Source: an uncultured Pelagibacteraceae bacterium (lineage in GTDB: Bacteria; Pseudomonadota; Alphaproteobacteria; Pelagibacterales; Pelagibacteraceae). From it: a stretch of 64,000 nt of DNA. A model generated the notes under the pieces. That model had not been told where the DNA came from, searched no databases, and was given only the letters and a program-made list of their open reading frames with translations. Shown here piece by piece: positions 1 through 8,789 of the stretch (position 1 is its first letter; each line of letters begins with the position of its first letter). The stretch is from NCBI GenBank assembly GCA_902632515.1, contig CACPDA010000001.1, forward strand, positions 1 to 64,000, in the 5' to 3' direction. The translations under genes and the position numbers were made by a program.

Positions 1-309
1 TTCTTTTTTTCTATCTTTTTTTGGAATTGCTTTTTGAGGATTATTGCCATTAGCAGGCATAGGCATCAGTTCATTTTCACCTAAAATCCTAGCTACTCTT
101 GTTGTAGGTTGCGCACCTTGACCCAACCAGTATTTAATTCTCTCAGCTTCTAATCCAATTCTCTCCTTTTTTTCTTTTGGCAATAATGGATTGAAAAAAC
201 CTACTTTCTCAATAAATCTTCCATCTCTTGCAAAACGACTATCCGCAACTACAACCTTATAAACAGGTCTCTTTTTTGTGCCACCTCTTGATAATCTAAG
301 TTTTAACAT
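1..309 (-). CDS. rpsP: 30S ribosomal protein S16 (partial, 3' end off window)
   Basis: Reading leftward from an ATG at 309 gives at least 103 codons with no stop before the window edge, so the C-terminus is missing. The N-terminus [18 protein letters not shown] and the stretch [14 protein letters not shown] are the classic S16 signature; S16 is a small-subunit protein that binds 16S rRNA. The usual S16 core is about 80 residues, so the last visible residues (lysine-rich) are already a C-terminal tail. It lies just downstream of ffh on the same strand with a 14-base gap, so the two are probably cotranscribed. In most proteobacteria rimM-trmD-rplS follow, but here trmD-rplS lies near 18 kb on the other strand. 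Confidence 0.95.
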   Translation of the reverse strand, partial: MLKLRLSRGGTKKRPVYKVVVADSRFARDGRFIEKVGFFNPLLPKEKKERIGLEAERIKYWLGQGAQPTTRVARILGENELMPMPANGNNPQKAIPKKDRKKE

Positions 310-323
310 TTACTCTCCTTTTT

Positions 324-1682
324 TTATTTTAGTTGATTAAATAATTCTGGAGGTATTCCTTTATCAGACATACCTTTCAGATTTCCTTTTGACATCTTTT
401 TCATCATTTCAGACATCATTTTAAATTGTTTTAACAATTTATTGATAGTGGCTGGATCAGTTCCAGAGCCATTAGCAATTCTTTTTTTTCTAGAACCATC
501 AATTATTTTTGGGTTCTCTCTCTCCTTTTTTGTCATCGATAAAATTATAGCTTCGTTTTTAGTGATAACACTCTCATCAATTCCAGCCGCATCCATTTGT
601 GATTTTACTTTTGAAACACCCGGCATAAAAGACATGATACCCTCGATACCACCCATTTTTTTCATTTGTCTTAGTTGAGTTAAATAATCTTGCATCGAGA
701 ATTGTCCTTTTTTTAAATTTTCTTCTGTTTTTTTTATATTTTCTTCACCTAAATCTTGTGCTGCTTTCTCAACAAGAGATACAATATCTCCCATTCCAAG
801 AATTCTATTTGCGATTCTATCTGGATGAAATACCTCAAGATTTTCAATTTTTTCACCAATACCTAAAAACTTAATCGGAACCTGAGAAATAAATTTCATA
901 CTAACAGCAGCTCCACCTCTTGCATCACCATCTGCCCTTGTTAGAATAATTCCTGAAAGATTAACCGTATTTTTAAATTCTTTTGCAACAGATGCTGCAA
1001 CTTGTCCAGTTAAGGAATCAGCAACTAGGAAAGTTTCTACAGGCTTTACGGTGTTTTCGATTTGTTTAATTTCACTCATCATCTGCAAGTCAATTTGTGT
1101 TCTGCCAGCAGTATCAAAAAGTATGATTTCAGCTCCATTTAAATTGGCAGCACTTATTGCCCTTTGACAGATATCAGCTGGTTGCTGTCCTTCTATAATT
1201 GGAAGAGTAAGAATGTTATTTTGTTCACCCAAAGATCTCAATTGTTCTTGGGCAGCTGGTCTATAGATATCTAAACTAACCATCATTACTTTCTTTTTTT
1301 TTGTATTTTCTAAATATCTTGCTAATTTTGCAGTTGTGGTAGTTTTACCAGAACCTTGTAATCCAACTAATATCATAGGCACTGGTGGTACTGCGTTAAG
1401 ATTTATATCATTATTTTTTTCACCAAGTAGGTTAACTAATTCATCATAAACAATTTTAACAACCATATCTCCAGGAGATGTTGATCTAATTATTTCTTGG
1501 CCTAGAGCTTTTGGTTTAACTTTTTCAATAAAATCTTTTGCAACATCAAGAGATACATCTGCTTCTAATAAAGCTTGCCTTATGCCTCTTAGCCCCTCAT
1601 CAACTTGATTCTCATCAAGTGATGGTGCTTTTTTTAAAGAGGAAAAAACTTCCTCAAATTTAGTTGTCAAATTTTCAAACAT
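324..1682 (-). CDS. ffh: Signal recognition particle protein Ffh (SRP54)
   Basis: 452 residues from the ATG at 1682. The open frame extends nine codons upstream, but the protein homologous to Ffh starts at MFENLTTKF, and the extra codons run into the hairpin-rich leader. The N domain comes first, then the GTPase G domain with P-loop GLQGSGKTTT (about residues 107-116), DTAGR, and a methionine-rich M domain (MMSEMMKKMSKG near the C-terminus) that holds signal peptides and SRP RNA. The protein is cytosolic and targets nascent inner-membrane proteins to FtsY, which is encoded about 1 kb away on the other strand. Length is normal for the family. Transcription probably starts near 1787 and the 5' leader looks structured. 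Confidence 0.96.
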   Translation of the reverse strand: MFENLTTKFEEVFSSLKKAPSLDENQVDEGLRGIRQALLEADVSLDVAKDFIEKVKPKALGQEIIRSTSPGDMVVKIVYDELVNLLGEKNNDINLNAVPPVPMILVGLQGSGKTTTTAKLARYLENTKKKKVMMVSLDIYRPAAQEQLRSLGEQNNILTLPIIEGQQPADICQRAISAANLNGAEIILFDTAGRTQIDLQMMSEIKQIENTVKPVETFLVADSLTGQVAASVAKEFKNTVNLSGIILTRADGDARGGAAVSMKFISQVPIKFLGIGEKIENLEVFHPDRIANRILGMGDIVSLVEKAAQDLGEENIKKTEENLKKGQFSMQDYLTQLRQMKKMGGIEGIMSFMPGVSKVKSQMDAAGIDESVITKNEAIILSMTKKERENPKIIDGSRKKRIANGSGTDPATINKLLKQFKMMSEMMKKMSKGNLKGMSDKGIPPELFNQLK

Positions 1683-1706
1683 ATTTATTTCACGCATTAG
1701 TAATCG

Positions 1707-1787
1707 CACTAGTGGGCGAACCCTCGCTGACTAGTGTCGATCTCTTTGTTTCCAAAGACACCGCAAATTTAACGTTTTTGCGGAAAC
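1707..1787 (-). ncRNA. Candidate structured leader RNA of ffh (three hairpins)
   Basis: Read on the minus strand, three inverted repeats fill the space between a putative start near 1787 and ffh. H1 pairs CCGCAAA (1783-1777) with TTTGCGG (1767-1761). H2 pairs GTGTC-TTTG (1761-1753) with CAAA and GACAC (1748-1745, 1738-1734) around a GAAA loop, with a six-base bulge on the 3' side. H3 pairs CACTAGT (1736-1730) with ACTAGTG (1713-1707) and contains GGG-TTCG-CCC or, alternatively, GCGA-GGGT-TCGC. Loops GAAA and UUCG appear only on this strand, which favours minus-strand RNA. H2 and H3 share three bases, so they compete. The sequence is more G+C-rich than its surroundings. It does not contain the conserved SRP RNA loop, so it is not 4.5S RNA. 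Function unknown. Confidence 0.5.
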
Positions 1788-1793
1788 TGGCAC

Positions 1794-1821
1794 AAACTAT
1801 AATAGAGGTTCAAAAAGTCAA
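1794..1821 (-). promoter_or_regulatory. Putative ffh promoter
   Basis: On the minus strand a TTGACT -35 element (1821-1816) is followed after 16 bases by a weak TAGTTT -10 (1799-1794). Transcription would begin near 1787, immediately before the first hairpin of the ffh leader. The -35 is good, the -10 poor. Confidence 0.35.
1798..1803 (+). promoter_or_regulatory. Putative dapF -10 element
   Basis: A perfect TATAAT lies about 41 bases before the dapF ATG, which would put transcription start near 1810. A convincing -35 at the right spacing is not visible (TTTTTG at 1775-1780 with a 17-base spacer is the best). It overlaps the putative opposing ffh promoter. Confidence 0.35.
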
Positions 1822-1843
1822 TAAATAAGTTAAATAACTATAT

Positions 1844-2668
1844 ATGGATATTAAAGCATTTAAAATGAATGGATTAGGTAATGATTTTGTTATCATTGAT
1901 AATAGACAAAAAATTACCAATTTAACAAAAGATCAAATAGTTAAAATTTGCGATAGAAATTTTATCGGCTGTGATCAACTAATATTTATTGACTCAGATA
2001 GTTCTGCAGATGCAAGTTTGAGATTTTTTAATTCTAATGGTGATGAGTCTGGAGCATGTGGAAATGGAACAAGATGTGTTGCAGATTTGATTTCTAAAGA
2101 AACAAATAATAATGATATAATTTTAAGGACATTGTCAGGAAATTTAAAATCAAAAATTTTTGGAAATAATATTGTTACTACTGAAATCGGTATAGCCAAA
2201 ACTAAATGGAACGAAATACCTTTGTCAAAAGAGATAGATACAAAAAATTTGAATATAAAAATTATCGACACAAATAATAACGAGCATTTAGGCGGAATAG
2301 CAATTAATGTTGGTAATCCACATATTGTTTTTTTTGTAAAAAAGATCGAGGATTTTAATATAGAAACTTTTGGTCCTGAGATAGAAAATCATGAGTTATT
2401 CCCTGAAAAATGTAACGTAACAATTGCACAAATTATTAACAAAAATTTGATCAAAGTAAAAGTGTGGGAAAGAGGAGCTGGTCTCACTAAAGCGTGTGGA
2501 ACCGCAGCATGTGCTACTGCATATGCTGGTAAATTAAATAATCTTACAGAGAATAAAACTGATATAGAGTTTTCAACTGGAAAATTATCAATTTTAATAG
2601 ATGAAAATAATTCTATTCATATGAAAGGACCTGTCTCGGATATAGAGGAAATTAAGATAAAATTATAA
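1844..2668 (+). CDS. dapF: Diaminopimelate epimerase
   Basis: 274 residues, normal family length. It converts LL- to meso-diaminopimelate, the direct precursor of lysine and of peptidoglycan cross-links, in the cytosol. The two catalytic cysteines of this cofactor-independent racemase family are visible: C72 in SGACGNGTRC and C218 in KACGTAAC. The N-terminal KMNGLGNDFV is also characteristic. The stop codon overlaps the start of ftsY by one base (TAATG), so the two genes are translationally coupled. The upstream gap holds a TATAAT element. Confidence 0.96.
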   Translation: MDIKAFKMNGLGNDFVIIDNRQKITNLTKDQIVKICDRNFIGCDQLIFIDSDSSADASLRFFNSNGDESGACGNGTRCVADLISKETNNNDIILRTLSGNLKSKIFGNNIVTTEIGIAKTKWNEIPLSKEIDTKNLNIKIIDTNNNEHLGGIAINVGNPHIVFFVKKIEDFNIETFGPEIENHELFPEKCNVTIAQIINKNLIKVKVWERGAGLTKACGTAACATAYAGKLNNLTENKTDIEFSTGKLSILIDENNSIHMKGPVSDIEEIKIKL

Positions 2669-3585
2669 TGGGTATCTTTGATAAATTTAAAATTGGATTT
2701 CAAAAGAGTGCATCGGCTTTCACATCTGGACTTAAAGAAATAATTATCAAAAAAGAAATTAATGATAAAAATTTAGATAAAATCGAGGAATTTTTAATTC
2801 AATCTGATGTAGGAGTTGAGGCCGCTTCTGAAATAAAAGAAATAATTTCAAGAAAGAAAATTGATCCAAATAAAGATTTAAATAAAGAAATAAATTTAAT
2901 TTTAAAAGAATATATAGTTTCTTTGATGAAACCCTTAGAACACAGTTCTTTTTTTGAAAAAAAAGAAAAACTTTGTGCAACTTTGGTTGCTGGAGTCAAT
3001 GGGGTAGGTAAAACAACAACTATTGGTAAAATAGGAAAGATATTAAAGACTAATGGCAATAAAGTTATGTTTGCAGCATCAGATACTTTTCGAGCTGCTG
3101 CAATTGAACAATTAGAAAATTGGGCAAACAAAGTAGATGTTCAAATAATAAAATCATCCCAAGGTGCAGATCCAGCCTCTGTTGCTTATAAGGCGGTAGA
3201 TGAAGCTATTAAAAGTAATTTTGATCAAGTTTTAATAGATACAGCGGGGCGACTCCAAAATAAAAAAAATTTAATGGAGGAGTATAAAAAGATAGCTAAT
3301 GTCACAAAAAAAATAGATCCCAACGCACCTCACAATGTTATCTTAGTTTTAGATGCAACATCAGGACAAAATGTATTAAATCAAGTCGAAGAATTTAATA
3401 AGATTATACCAATAACAGGTATTGTGATGACAAAATTGGATGGCACAGCTAAAGGAGGAATTTTGTTAGCATTAGCAAAGAAATATGAAATTCCTATTAT
3501 TGCATTAGGCTTAGGTGAAAAAGAGGAAGATTTACAGTTATTTGAAGCAGAAAAATTTGCCGAGGCTTTTATTCAAATTAATTAA
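2668..3585 (+). CDS. ftsY: SRP receptor FtsY
   Basis: 305 residues. SRP-family GTPase that docks the Ffh-ribosome complex at the inner membrane. An N domain is followed by the G domain with P-loop GVNGVGKTTT (about residues 109-118), DTAGR and TKLDGTAKGG. The long acidic A domain found in E. coli FtsY is absent and the protein begins with a short amphipathic segment (MGIFDKFKIGFQKS), as is common in alphaproteobacteria. It is coupled to dapF by a one-base overlap, and its last eight bases overlap the convergent gene at 3578. Confidence 0.95.
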   Translation: MGIFDKFKIGFQKSASAFTSGLKEIIIKKEINDKNLDKIEEFLIQSDVGVEAASEIKEIISRKKIDPNKDLNKEINLILKEYIVSLMKPLEHSSFFEKKEKLCATLVAGVNGVGKTTTIGKIGKILKTNGNKVMFAASDTFRAAAIEQLENWANKVDVQIIKSSQGADPASVAYKAVDEAIKSNFDQVLIDTAGRLQNKKNLMEEYKKIANVTKKIDPNAPHNVILVLDATSGQNVLNQVEEFNKIIPITGIVMTKLDGTAKGGILLALAKKYEIPIIALGLGEKEEDLQLFEAEKFAEAFIQIN

Positions 3586-4141
3586 TTAAATTGCTAGAGA
3601 TCAATGGTTTATAAATATTACATTTATAATTATCATCAAATTTATAATAATCACAATCTTTAGAAAATGAGGAGATTATAAAATCAAATTTACCAGTTGT
3701 AGGATAAAGTTCTAGTTTTTTATTACTGATATCGTATTTAAAATTAGCATTTAAACTTTTAACAGCACTAATCATTACTAATGTTTTGTCATCCTTTAAT
3801 AAATAATATGCAAAATCATCTGGAAATACTGGAAAATCATATTCTTGTAAAAAATATTTAGCTTGTGAAGGAAACCAATCATAAGAAATTAAAGATGATG
3901 AAGACTTTGTTAAATGATTAAAAATATAAAGGTCTTTTGGGTAATCATTTATATAATTATCATTTTCGCCTCTAGCTAAAATAGATTTTTCTCTACCTTT
4001 AAAATACAAGCTAAACTCTTTATTATGTGAGTCCATATGATCTATATGAAATAAATCATCTGGTTGCAAAAATTCATCTTGCGAATAAGCATTTGTAAAA
4101 AAAATAAAGACCGCAAAAAATAAAAAAGATAATTTTTTCAT
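3578..4141 (-). CDS. Secreted protein of unknown function
   Basis: 187 residues that I do not recognise. The N-terminus MKKLSFLFFAVFIFFTNAYS-QDE is a clear Sec signal peptide with cleavage probably after AYS, so the mature protein of about 167 residues is likely periplasmic. It is rich in Asp, Tyr, Phe and Lys, with CDYYKFDDNYKCN near the C-terminus, where two cysteines could form a disulfide. No transmembrane helix follows the signal and no lipobox Cys is present. It is convergent with ftsY (eight-base overlap) and 49 bases downstream of an alpha/beta hydrolase on the same strand. A role cannot be given from sequence alone. Confidence 0.75.
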   Translation of the reverse strand: MKKLSFLFFAVFIFFTNAYSQDEFLQPDDLFHIDHMDSHNKEFSLYFKGREKSILARGENDNYINDYPKDLYIFNHLTKSSSSLISYDWFPSQAKYFLQEYDFPVFPDDFAYYLLKDDKTLVMISAVKSLNANFKYDISNKKLELYPTTGKFDFIISSFSKDCDYYKFDDNYKCNIYKPLISSNLIN

Positions 4142-4190
4142 TATCTTTTAATAATTTATAATTCTGAAGTATATTTGTTAAGAATGTGGC

Positions 4191-5009
4191 TTAATTTAAA
4201 CTTTTTAAAAAAGATTTAAGAGCTTTGACAAGGTTTTCATCGAACTCCATCATATGATTGTCATGTTTTGTGAAATAAGAATATTTTGGTTCATTGGCTA
4301 TTTCATACATCTTTTTCCCCATGAAAAATGGGACTATCTGGTCAGCCTCACCATGCATTATTAAAACAGGAACATCTATATTATTAATCTTACTTTTATT
4401 ATCAAATTTGTCTTTTAATAATAGATTTACGGGTATGTAAGGATAAAATGTTTTAGCAGCATCAACCATAGAAGTAAAAGGTGTCTCTAATATAACGCCA
4501 GCAAAATTTTTTTTTTGTGATAAATGAGTTGCGACACCAGTCCCTAATGACTCACCATAAATAACAATATTTTCCTCTTTAATACCTTTGCTAATTAACC
4601 AATTTATTCCACTTCTTCCATCTTCATAAAGACCTTTCTCAGATGGTTTTCCTTGATTCCCGCTAAAACCTCTCCAAGCAATTATTAAAAAGTTTACATC
4701 CATTCCACTAAAATGGTTTAATTTATGTATTCTATTTTCTAGAGAACCTGCGTTTCCGTGAAAATAAAGAATGGTTTTGAATTTATTTAGATCTTTTTCA
4801 TGATACCAGCCTAATAAATCAATATTGTCTGAAGTACTTATTTTTACCTTTTCAATTGATACAGATAACTGATCATTAGAGTAATTATTTTCATTTGGGT
4901 GGTACAATAAATTTCTCTGATAAAAATATAAAAAAACCAAAACTAAAAGATAAACTACAATAATTATTTGTAAAAATGAGAACAAATTATTCCTAAAATT
5001 TTTTAACAT
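4191..5009 (-). CDS. Membrane-anchored alpha/beta hydrolase (BEM46/ABHD13-like)
   Basis: 272 residues. One N-terminal hydrophobic helix (about residues 10-30) is followed by an alpha/beta hydrolase domain. The FHGNAGS oxyanion segment, the nucleophile elbow YGESLG (S154), the acid in HGEADQIV (D223) and the base in KHDNHMM (H252) make a complete triad. The layout matches the BEM46/YfhR group of membrane-anchored serine hydrolases, whose physiological substrates are mostly unknown. Its start overlaps the end of the EamA transporter gene by 17 bases, so the two are likely cotranscribed. Substrate not assignable. Confidence 0.85.
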   Translation of the reverse strand: MLKNFRNNLFSFLQIIIVVYLLVLVFLYFYQRNLLYHPNENNYSNDQLSVSIEKVKISTSDNIDLLGWYHEKDLNKFKTILYFHGNAGSLENRIHKLNHFSGMDVNFLIIAWRGFSGNQGKPSEKGLYEDGRSGINWLISKGIKEENIVIYGESLGTGVATHLSQKKNFAGVILETPFTSMVDAAKTFYPYIPVNLLLKDKFDNKSKINNIDVPVLIMHGEADQIVPFFMGKKMYEIANEPKYSYFTKHDNHMMEFDENLVKALKSFLKSLN

Positions 5010-5898
5010 TATTTTTTTTTGCTAAGTATATTCCAAAAAATACTAAAATTGTTCCAATGAAATGATAATTTTCAAATTTTTCATCAAATAAAAAATATCC
5101 ATAAATTGCACCATAAACTGTAAATACGTAAAGTGTAAATCCAGTTAAAGATGCGCCTAGTTTTTTTTGAGCAATGGTATAAAGAGTAAAAGCAATTATT
5201 CCCGGTGAAACAGCTGCAAAGATTACCCACAAATAAAATTCAGGTATAAAATTTGTTTGTTTAAAGAATATTTCCTCACCAATATAAAAAGGTAATAAAC
5301 TTAATGCTCCAAAAAATGATATTAAAGTAAATCTCTCAAAAATTTTAAGTTTAGAATTCCAATAAAATAGATAAATAGAATATAAGGCCCATCCAACAGC
5401 AGCAGCTAACATCCATAAATCACCAATTGTAAATTCCAAATTAATTAATAATTTTAGATTGCCTTTAATTATAATCATAAATACCCCTATTAAACATGCA
5501 ATCAATCCAATTATTTTGATAAAATTAATCCTTTCATTAAAAAAAAAATAAGAGATCAAAATTATAAATACAGGTGATGACGTATATAAAATTCCCATAT
5601 TCGTAACTGTTGTAGTTTCACCAGCTAAAAAGGGGAAAGCGCCACAAACACCACAACCCATTGACCCCAAAAAAAATAATTTTTTGTATTCCTTCTTAAT
5701 AATTTTAAAATTTTTTTTTAAATTTACATATGTAAATGGTAGTAATATTAAAAAAACCAGTGTCCATCTCCAAAAAGCTAAAGAAATAGGCGGTACAAAT
5801 TCTACACCTCCCCGCGCTACTACTAAATTGCTTGCCATAAAGATTGGTTGAATAAATAAAAGAGAAAGAGGAAAAATATTAACGTTAAGATTTCTCAA
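4993..5898 (-). CDS. EamA/DMT-family permease
   Basis: 301 residues with about ten hydrophobic helices arranged as two repeats of the EamA domain, the drug/metabolite transporter superfamily. Such inner-membrane proteins usually export amino acids or related metabolites; substrate is not predictable here. FIGTILVFFGIYLAKK at the C-terminus is a typical last helix. It overlaps the downstream hydrolase gene by 17 bases, and a 12-base gap separates it from the upstream 58-residue membrane protein gene. Confidence 0.88.
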   Translation of the reverse strand: MRNLNVNIFPLSLLFIQPIFMASNLVVARGGVEFVPPISLAFWRWTLVFLILLPFTYVNLKKNFKIIKKEYKKLFFLGSMGCGVCGAFPFLAGETTTVTNMGILYTSSPVFIILISYFFFNERINFIKIIGLIACLIGVFMIIIKGNLKLLINLEFTIGDLWMLAAAVGWALYSIYLFYWNSKLKIFERFTLISFFGALSLLPFYIGEEIFFKQTNFIPEFYLWVIFAAVSPGIIAFTLYTIAQKKLGASLTGFTLYVFTVYGAIYGYFLFDEKFENYHFIGTILVFFGIYLAKKNNVKKF

Positions 5899-5910
5899 TT
5901 TTCGTAAAAA

Positions 5911-6087
5911 TTAACTTTTATCAAAAAAGGCTTCGTATATCATCATTACGATAGCTGCACCCATTAAAAAGTAAACTGGAAGAACATCAAGAAAACCAAT
6001 CATCATTGATCTTGTTAAAGTAGTTGCTAATCCAATTAAAAAAAATACTGCAAATGATAGACCAATAATAGTTGTAATTTTATTCAT
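5911..6087 (-). CDS. Small membrane protein, 58 residues
   Basis: An ATG at 6087 opens a 58-codon frame ending in TAA at 5911-5913. It codes for two hydrophobic segments (about residues 4-22 and 35-52) joined by a short loop with TRSMMIGFLDVLP. It fits exactly between the amidase (five-base gap upstream) and the EamA gene (12-base gap downstream), all on one strand, which supports a real gene in this compact genome. The size and two-helix form do not match any family I recognise; it could be a TRAP-operon accessory peptide or unrelated. Confidence 0.65.
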   Translation of the reverse strand: MNKITTIIGLSFAVFFLIGLATTLTRSMMIGFLDVLPVYFLMGAAIVMMIYEAFFDKS

Positions 6088-6092
6088 TTTAA

Positions 6093-7421
6093 TTATTCCT
6101 CACACTCTTTTTCTAACCATCTAGCAACACCTAAAAATCTATGGTCATCATATTTATCACCAATTAATTGAACACCTAATGGTAAATTATTTTCTCCCTC
6201 AAGTAAAGGGAGTGAAATACATGGTGTACCAAGATATGACCAGACTTTATTGAATTCTGCTGTGCCAGTGCTTTTCAAACCTTTTGGTGCCACACCTGGA
6301 CTAGAAGGAGATAAGACTCCATGATAATCCTCAAATACCTCTTGATAGGACTCATAACTTCTTTTCATAAAATCTATTGCTTCAGCATATTCTTTAGCTG
6401 AATATTTATTTCCTTTTATAATGGCATCTTGCATATATTTAGAAAGTTTTTTTTTAAATTTTTTAAAATACACGGAAAAATTATTCGCTAAATCTGTTTC
6501 ATGAATTATCTGATGATATTTATGTATATCTTTAAAATATGAAGGTGTATCAAAAATCTCAATATTTTTTTTAAATGACTTAATAAAATACTCGAATGAC
6601 TCTCTTGATTTTTTATCAATTATTTTCCAATGATCAGTTTTGTAAAAAATAAATTTCGGTTCAAAAAGAGGTCCTTTTTTTGTTTCTGCTAAAATATTTT
6701 CTGTGGAATAGTGAACAGTTGCAGGATCAAATTTATCTTTTTTGATTAACACTTTTGCCAACATTGCTACATCTTCTACTTTTCTGCCAAACATTCCAAT
6801 ATGATCTAAACTATATGAGGTTCTCAAAACTCCATTTCTTGAGATAAGTCCATAAGTTGGTTTGTATCCTACAACACCGCAGTAAGATGCTGGTCTAATT
6901 ATTGAACCTCCTGTCTGAGAACCGATTGAGGCAGGCGCCATAAAGGAGGCAACCGACGCTGCAGACCCACTTGAAGATCCACCAGGTGTTCTAGTTTTAT
7001 CATGAGGGTTTGTAGTAGATGGTGGTCCTAAATAGGCAAGCTCTGATGTAGCTGTTTTACCCATGACAATTGCACCAGAGGAATGAAGTAAATCAATTAT
7101 TTCAGCATTTTGAGAATATGATTTTCCTTTTCTTATAACAGTTCCACACTCTGTTGGCATATCAACAGTGCCGATTATATCTTTAACCGCTATAGGAACT
7201 CCATGAAGAGGTCCGACTGGTTTTCCTGATTTTCTATTTTCATCTGCCTCTGCTGCTTTCTCTAATAATACTTTTTTATCAAAATGTGCCCAGGCCTTTA
7301 TATCTTTTTCAAACTTGTTTATTCTCTCTATATACTTTTCACAAACTTCAACCGAAGAATATTGGGCATCTTTTATTTTCGACGCGAGTTCTTCAAGGCT
7401 TAAAGAAAATATATCTGTCAT
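6093..7421 (-). CDS. Amidase (amidase signature family)
   Basis: 442 residues. Contains the amidase-signature Ser-cisSer-Lys triad: K80 in PIAVKDIIG, the cis-serine in GGSSSGS (about S149/S150) and the nucleophile S173 in SQTGGS. The fold is shared with GatA, but GatA would normally sit with gatC/gatB and be longer, and here the gene is six bases downstream of a TRAP permease, so a catabolic amide hydrolase is more likely. It probably releases ammonia and a carboxylate from an imported amide. Exact substrate unknown. No signal peptide, so cytosolic. Confidence 0.87.
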   Translation of the reverse strand: MTDIFSLSLEELASKIKDAQYSSVEVCEKYIERINKFEKDIKAWAHFDKKVLLEKAAEADENRKSGKPVGPLHGVPIAVKDIIGTVDMPTECGTVIRKGKSYSQNAEIIDLLHSSGAIVMGKTATSELAYLGPPSTTNPHDKTRTPGGSSSGSAASVASFMAPASIGSQTGGSIIRPASYCGVVGYKPTYGLISRNGVLRTSYSLDHIGMFGRKVEDVAMLAKVLIKKDKFDPATVHYSTENILAETKKGPLFEPKFIFYKTDHWKIIDKKSRESFEYFIKSFKKNIEIFDTPSYFKDIHKYHQIIHETDLANNFSVYFKKFKKKLSKYMQDAIIKGNKYSAKEYAEAIDFMKRSYESYQEVFEDYHGVLSPSSPGVAPKGLKSTGTAEFNKVWSYLGTPCISLPLLEGENNLPLGVQLIGDKYDDHRFLGVARWLEKECEE

Positions 7422-7427
7422 TCAAAA

Positions 7428-8789
7428 TTAATTTGCAAATAATGTCTCTGGTAACCAAAGTGCTATTCCTGGAAATAAATACATTAAAACCATCGCTAAA
7501 ATTACAATAGCCAAAAATGGCATTATTCCACTAAAGATCTGCATTAGCTCAACATTCTTTGATTGAACTCCTTTTAAGTAATAAGCTGACATTGCCATGG
7601 GTGGTGTCAAAAATGAGGTTTGTAAATTTAAAGCAATTAACATTGCAAAAAAATATGGATTTACTCCAAAAAACTCAACAAGTGGTAAAAAGATAGGAAC
7701 AAAAATAATTAAAATCTCAGTCCATTCCAAAGGCCAACCTAATAAGAAAATAATTATTTGAGTAATCACCAAAAATTGCCATGGTTGTAAATTCAAAGAC
7801 TTGAAAAAATGTTCAAAAACCTCATGACCTCCAAGATAAGAAAAGACAGATGCGAAGGTCCAAGAACCAATAAATAACCACATTATCATAGCAGTTGTTT
7901 TTGCAGTTAGAAAAACAGATTCTTTAAAATTTTTCCACTTAAGAGTCTTATAAAAATAGGAAAGCACCAATGATCCAAAAGCACCTACCGCAGCTGCTTC
8001 AGCAGGTGTAGCAATTCCTGCGAGAATAGTACCTAAAACTAAAATTATAAGTGAAAATAAAGGTAAGAAAGAAACAAGAACTTCTTTCATGATAACTGCT
8101 GTAGGAGGAATTTCCTCTACAGCAGGTTTTGGAGCAATTGATGGATTTAACCAGGCTCTAAATATTGCATATGCTATATAAAGTCCTGCTAACATTAATC
8201 CTGGAAAAATTGCAGCAGCAAATAATCTAAGCGGAGATAATTGAGCAATTACGGAATATACAATAAGCATAATACTTGGTGGAATTAAGATTCCTAAACA
8301 TCCTCCAGAACAAATTATTCCGGATGCAAATTTCTTGTCATAACCTGCTTTAACCATTGCTGGCCATGCAAGGAGACCCATTAATGTTACTACTGCACCA
8401 ATAATACCGGTAGCAGTTGAAAATAATGCACATGTAATTAATGCAGCTACAGCCATTGACGCTGGAAGTCTGTGTGAAGCTAATCTGATTGCAAAAAATA
8501 ATTTAGCCACAATACCAGCTCTTTCAACCAAATACCCCATAAACAAAAAGAGTGGAACCGCAGTTAATACATTGTTATCCATTACTGTATAAGTATTTTG
8601 TACAAAGAGTTGAAATATCCTATTATCAAAAAGATGCTCCATTTTGGTAGGATCAAAATAAGCGTAATATCCAAAACCTAAACCCATAGCCATTAAAGTA
8701 AATGCAATTGGAAAACCTAATAAGACAGCAAATAAAAATATTCCCATCATCATAATTGCTACTTCAGGATTTGTTAGACTAAATAACAT
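7428..8789 (-). CDS. dctM: TRAP transporter large permease (DctM)
   Basis: 453 residues with about 12 hydrophobic helices, the membrane subunit that carries the substrate and couples uptake to the sodium gradient. Motifs typical of DctM include FSTATGIIGAVVTLMG, PPSIMLIVYSVIAQLSP and ATPAEAAAVGAFG. Its start overlaps the end of the small permease gene by 11 bases. The size and the DctP type next to it suggest the subgroup often annotated for mannitol/chloroaromatic compounds, but such names do not define a substrate. Confidence 0.95.
   Translation of the reverse strand: MLFSLTNPEVAIMMMGIFLFAVLLGFPIAFTLMAMGLGFGYYAYFDPTKMEHLFDNRIFQLFVQNTYTVMDNNVLTAVPLFLFMGYLVERAGIVAKLFFAIRLASHRLPASMAVAALITCALFSTATGIIGAVVTLMGLLAWPAMVKAGYDKKFASGIICSGGCLGILIPPSIMLIVYSVIAQLSPLRLFAAAIFPGLMLAGLYIAYAIFRAWLNPSIAPKPAVEEIPPTAVIMKEVLVSFLPLFSLIILVLGTILAGIATPAEAAAVGAFGSLVLSYFYKTLKWKNFKESVFLTAKTTAMIMWLFIGSWTFASVFSYLGGHEVFEHFFKSLNLQPWQFLVITQIIIFLLGWPLEWTEILIIFVPIFLPLVEFFGVNPYFFAMLIALNLQTSFLTPPMAMSAYYLKGVQSKNVELMQIFSGIMPFLAIVILAMVLMYLFPGIALWLPETLFAN

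Noticed and set aside
1690..1795. Possible 4.5S SRP RNA gene next to ffh
   Set aside because: The conserved GGAA-loop and AGCA/CAGG internal loop of SRP RNA domain IV are not present on either strand; kept only as a candidate leader RNA.
1975..2271. Antisense open frame inside dapF
   Set aside because: Shadow of dapF in another frame; dapF is intact with both catalytic cysteines, and the antisense product resembles nothing.
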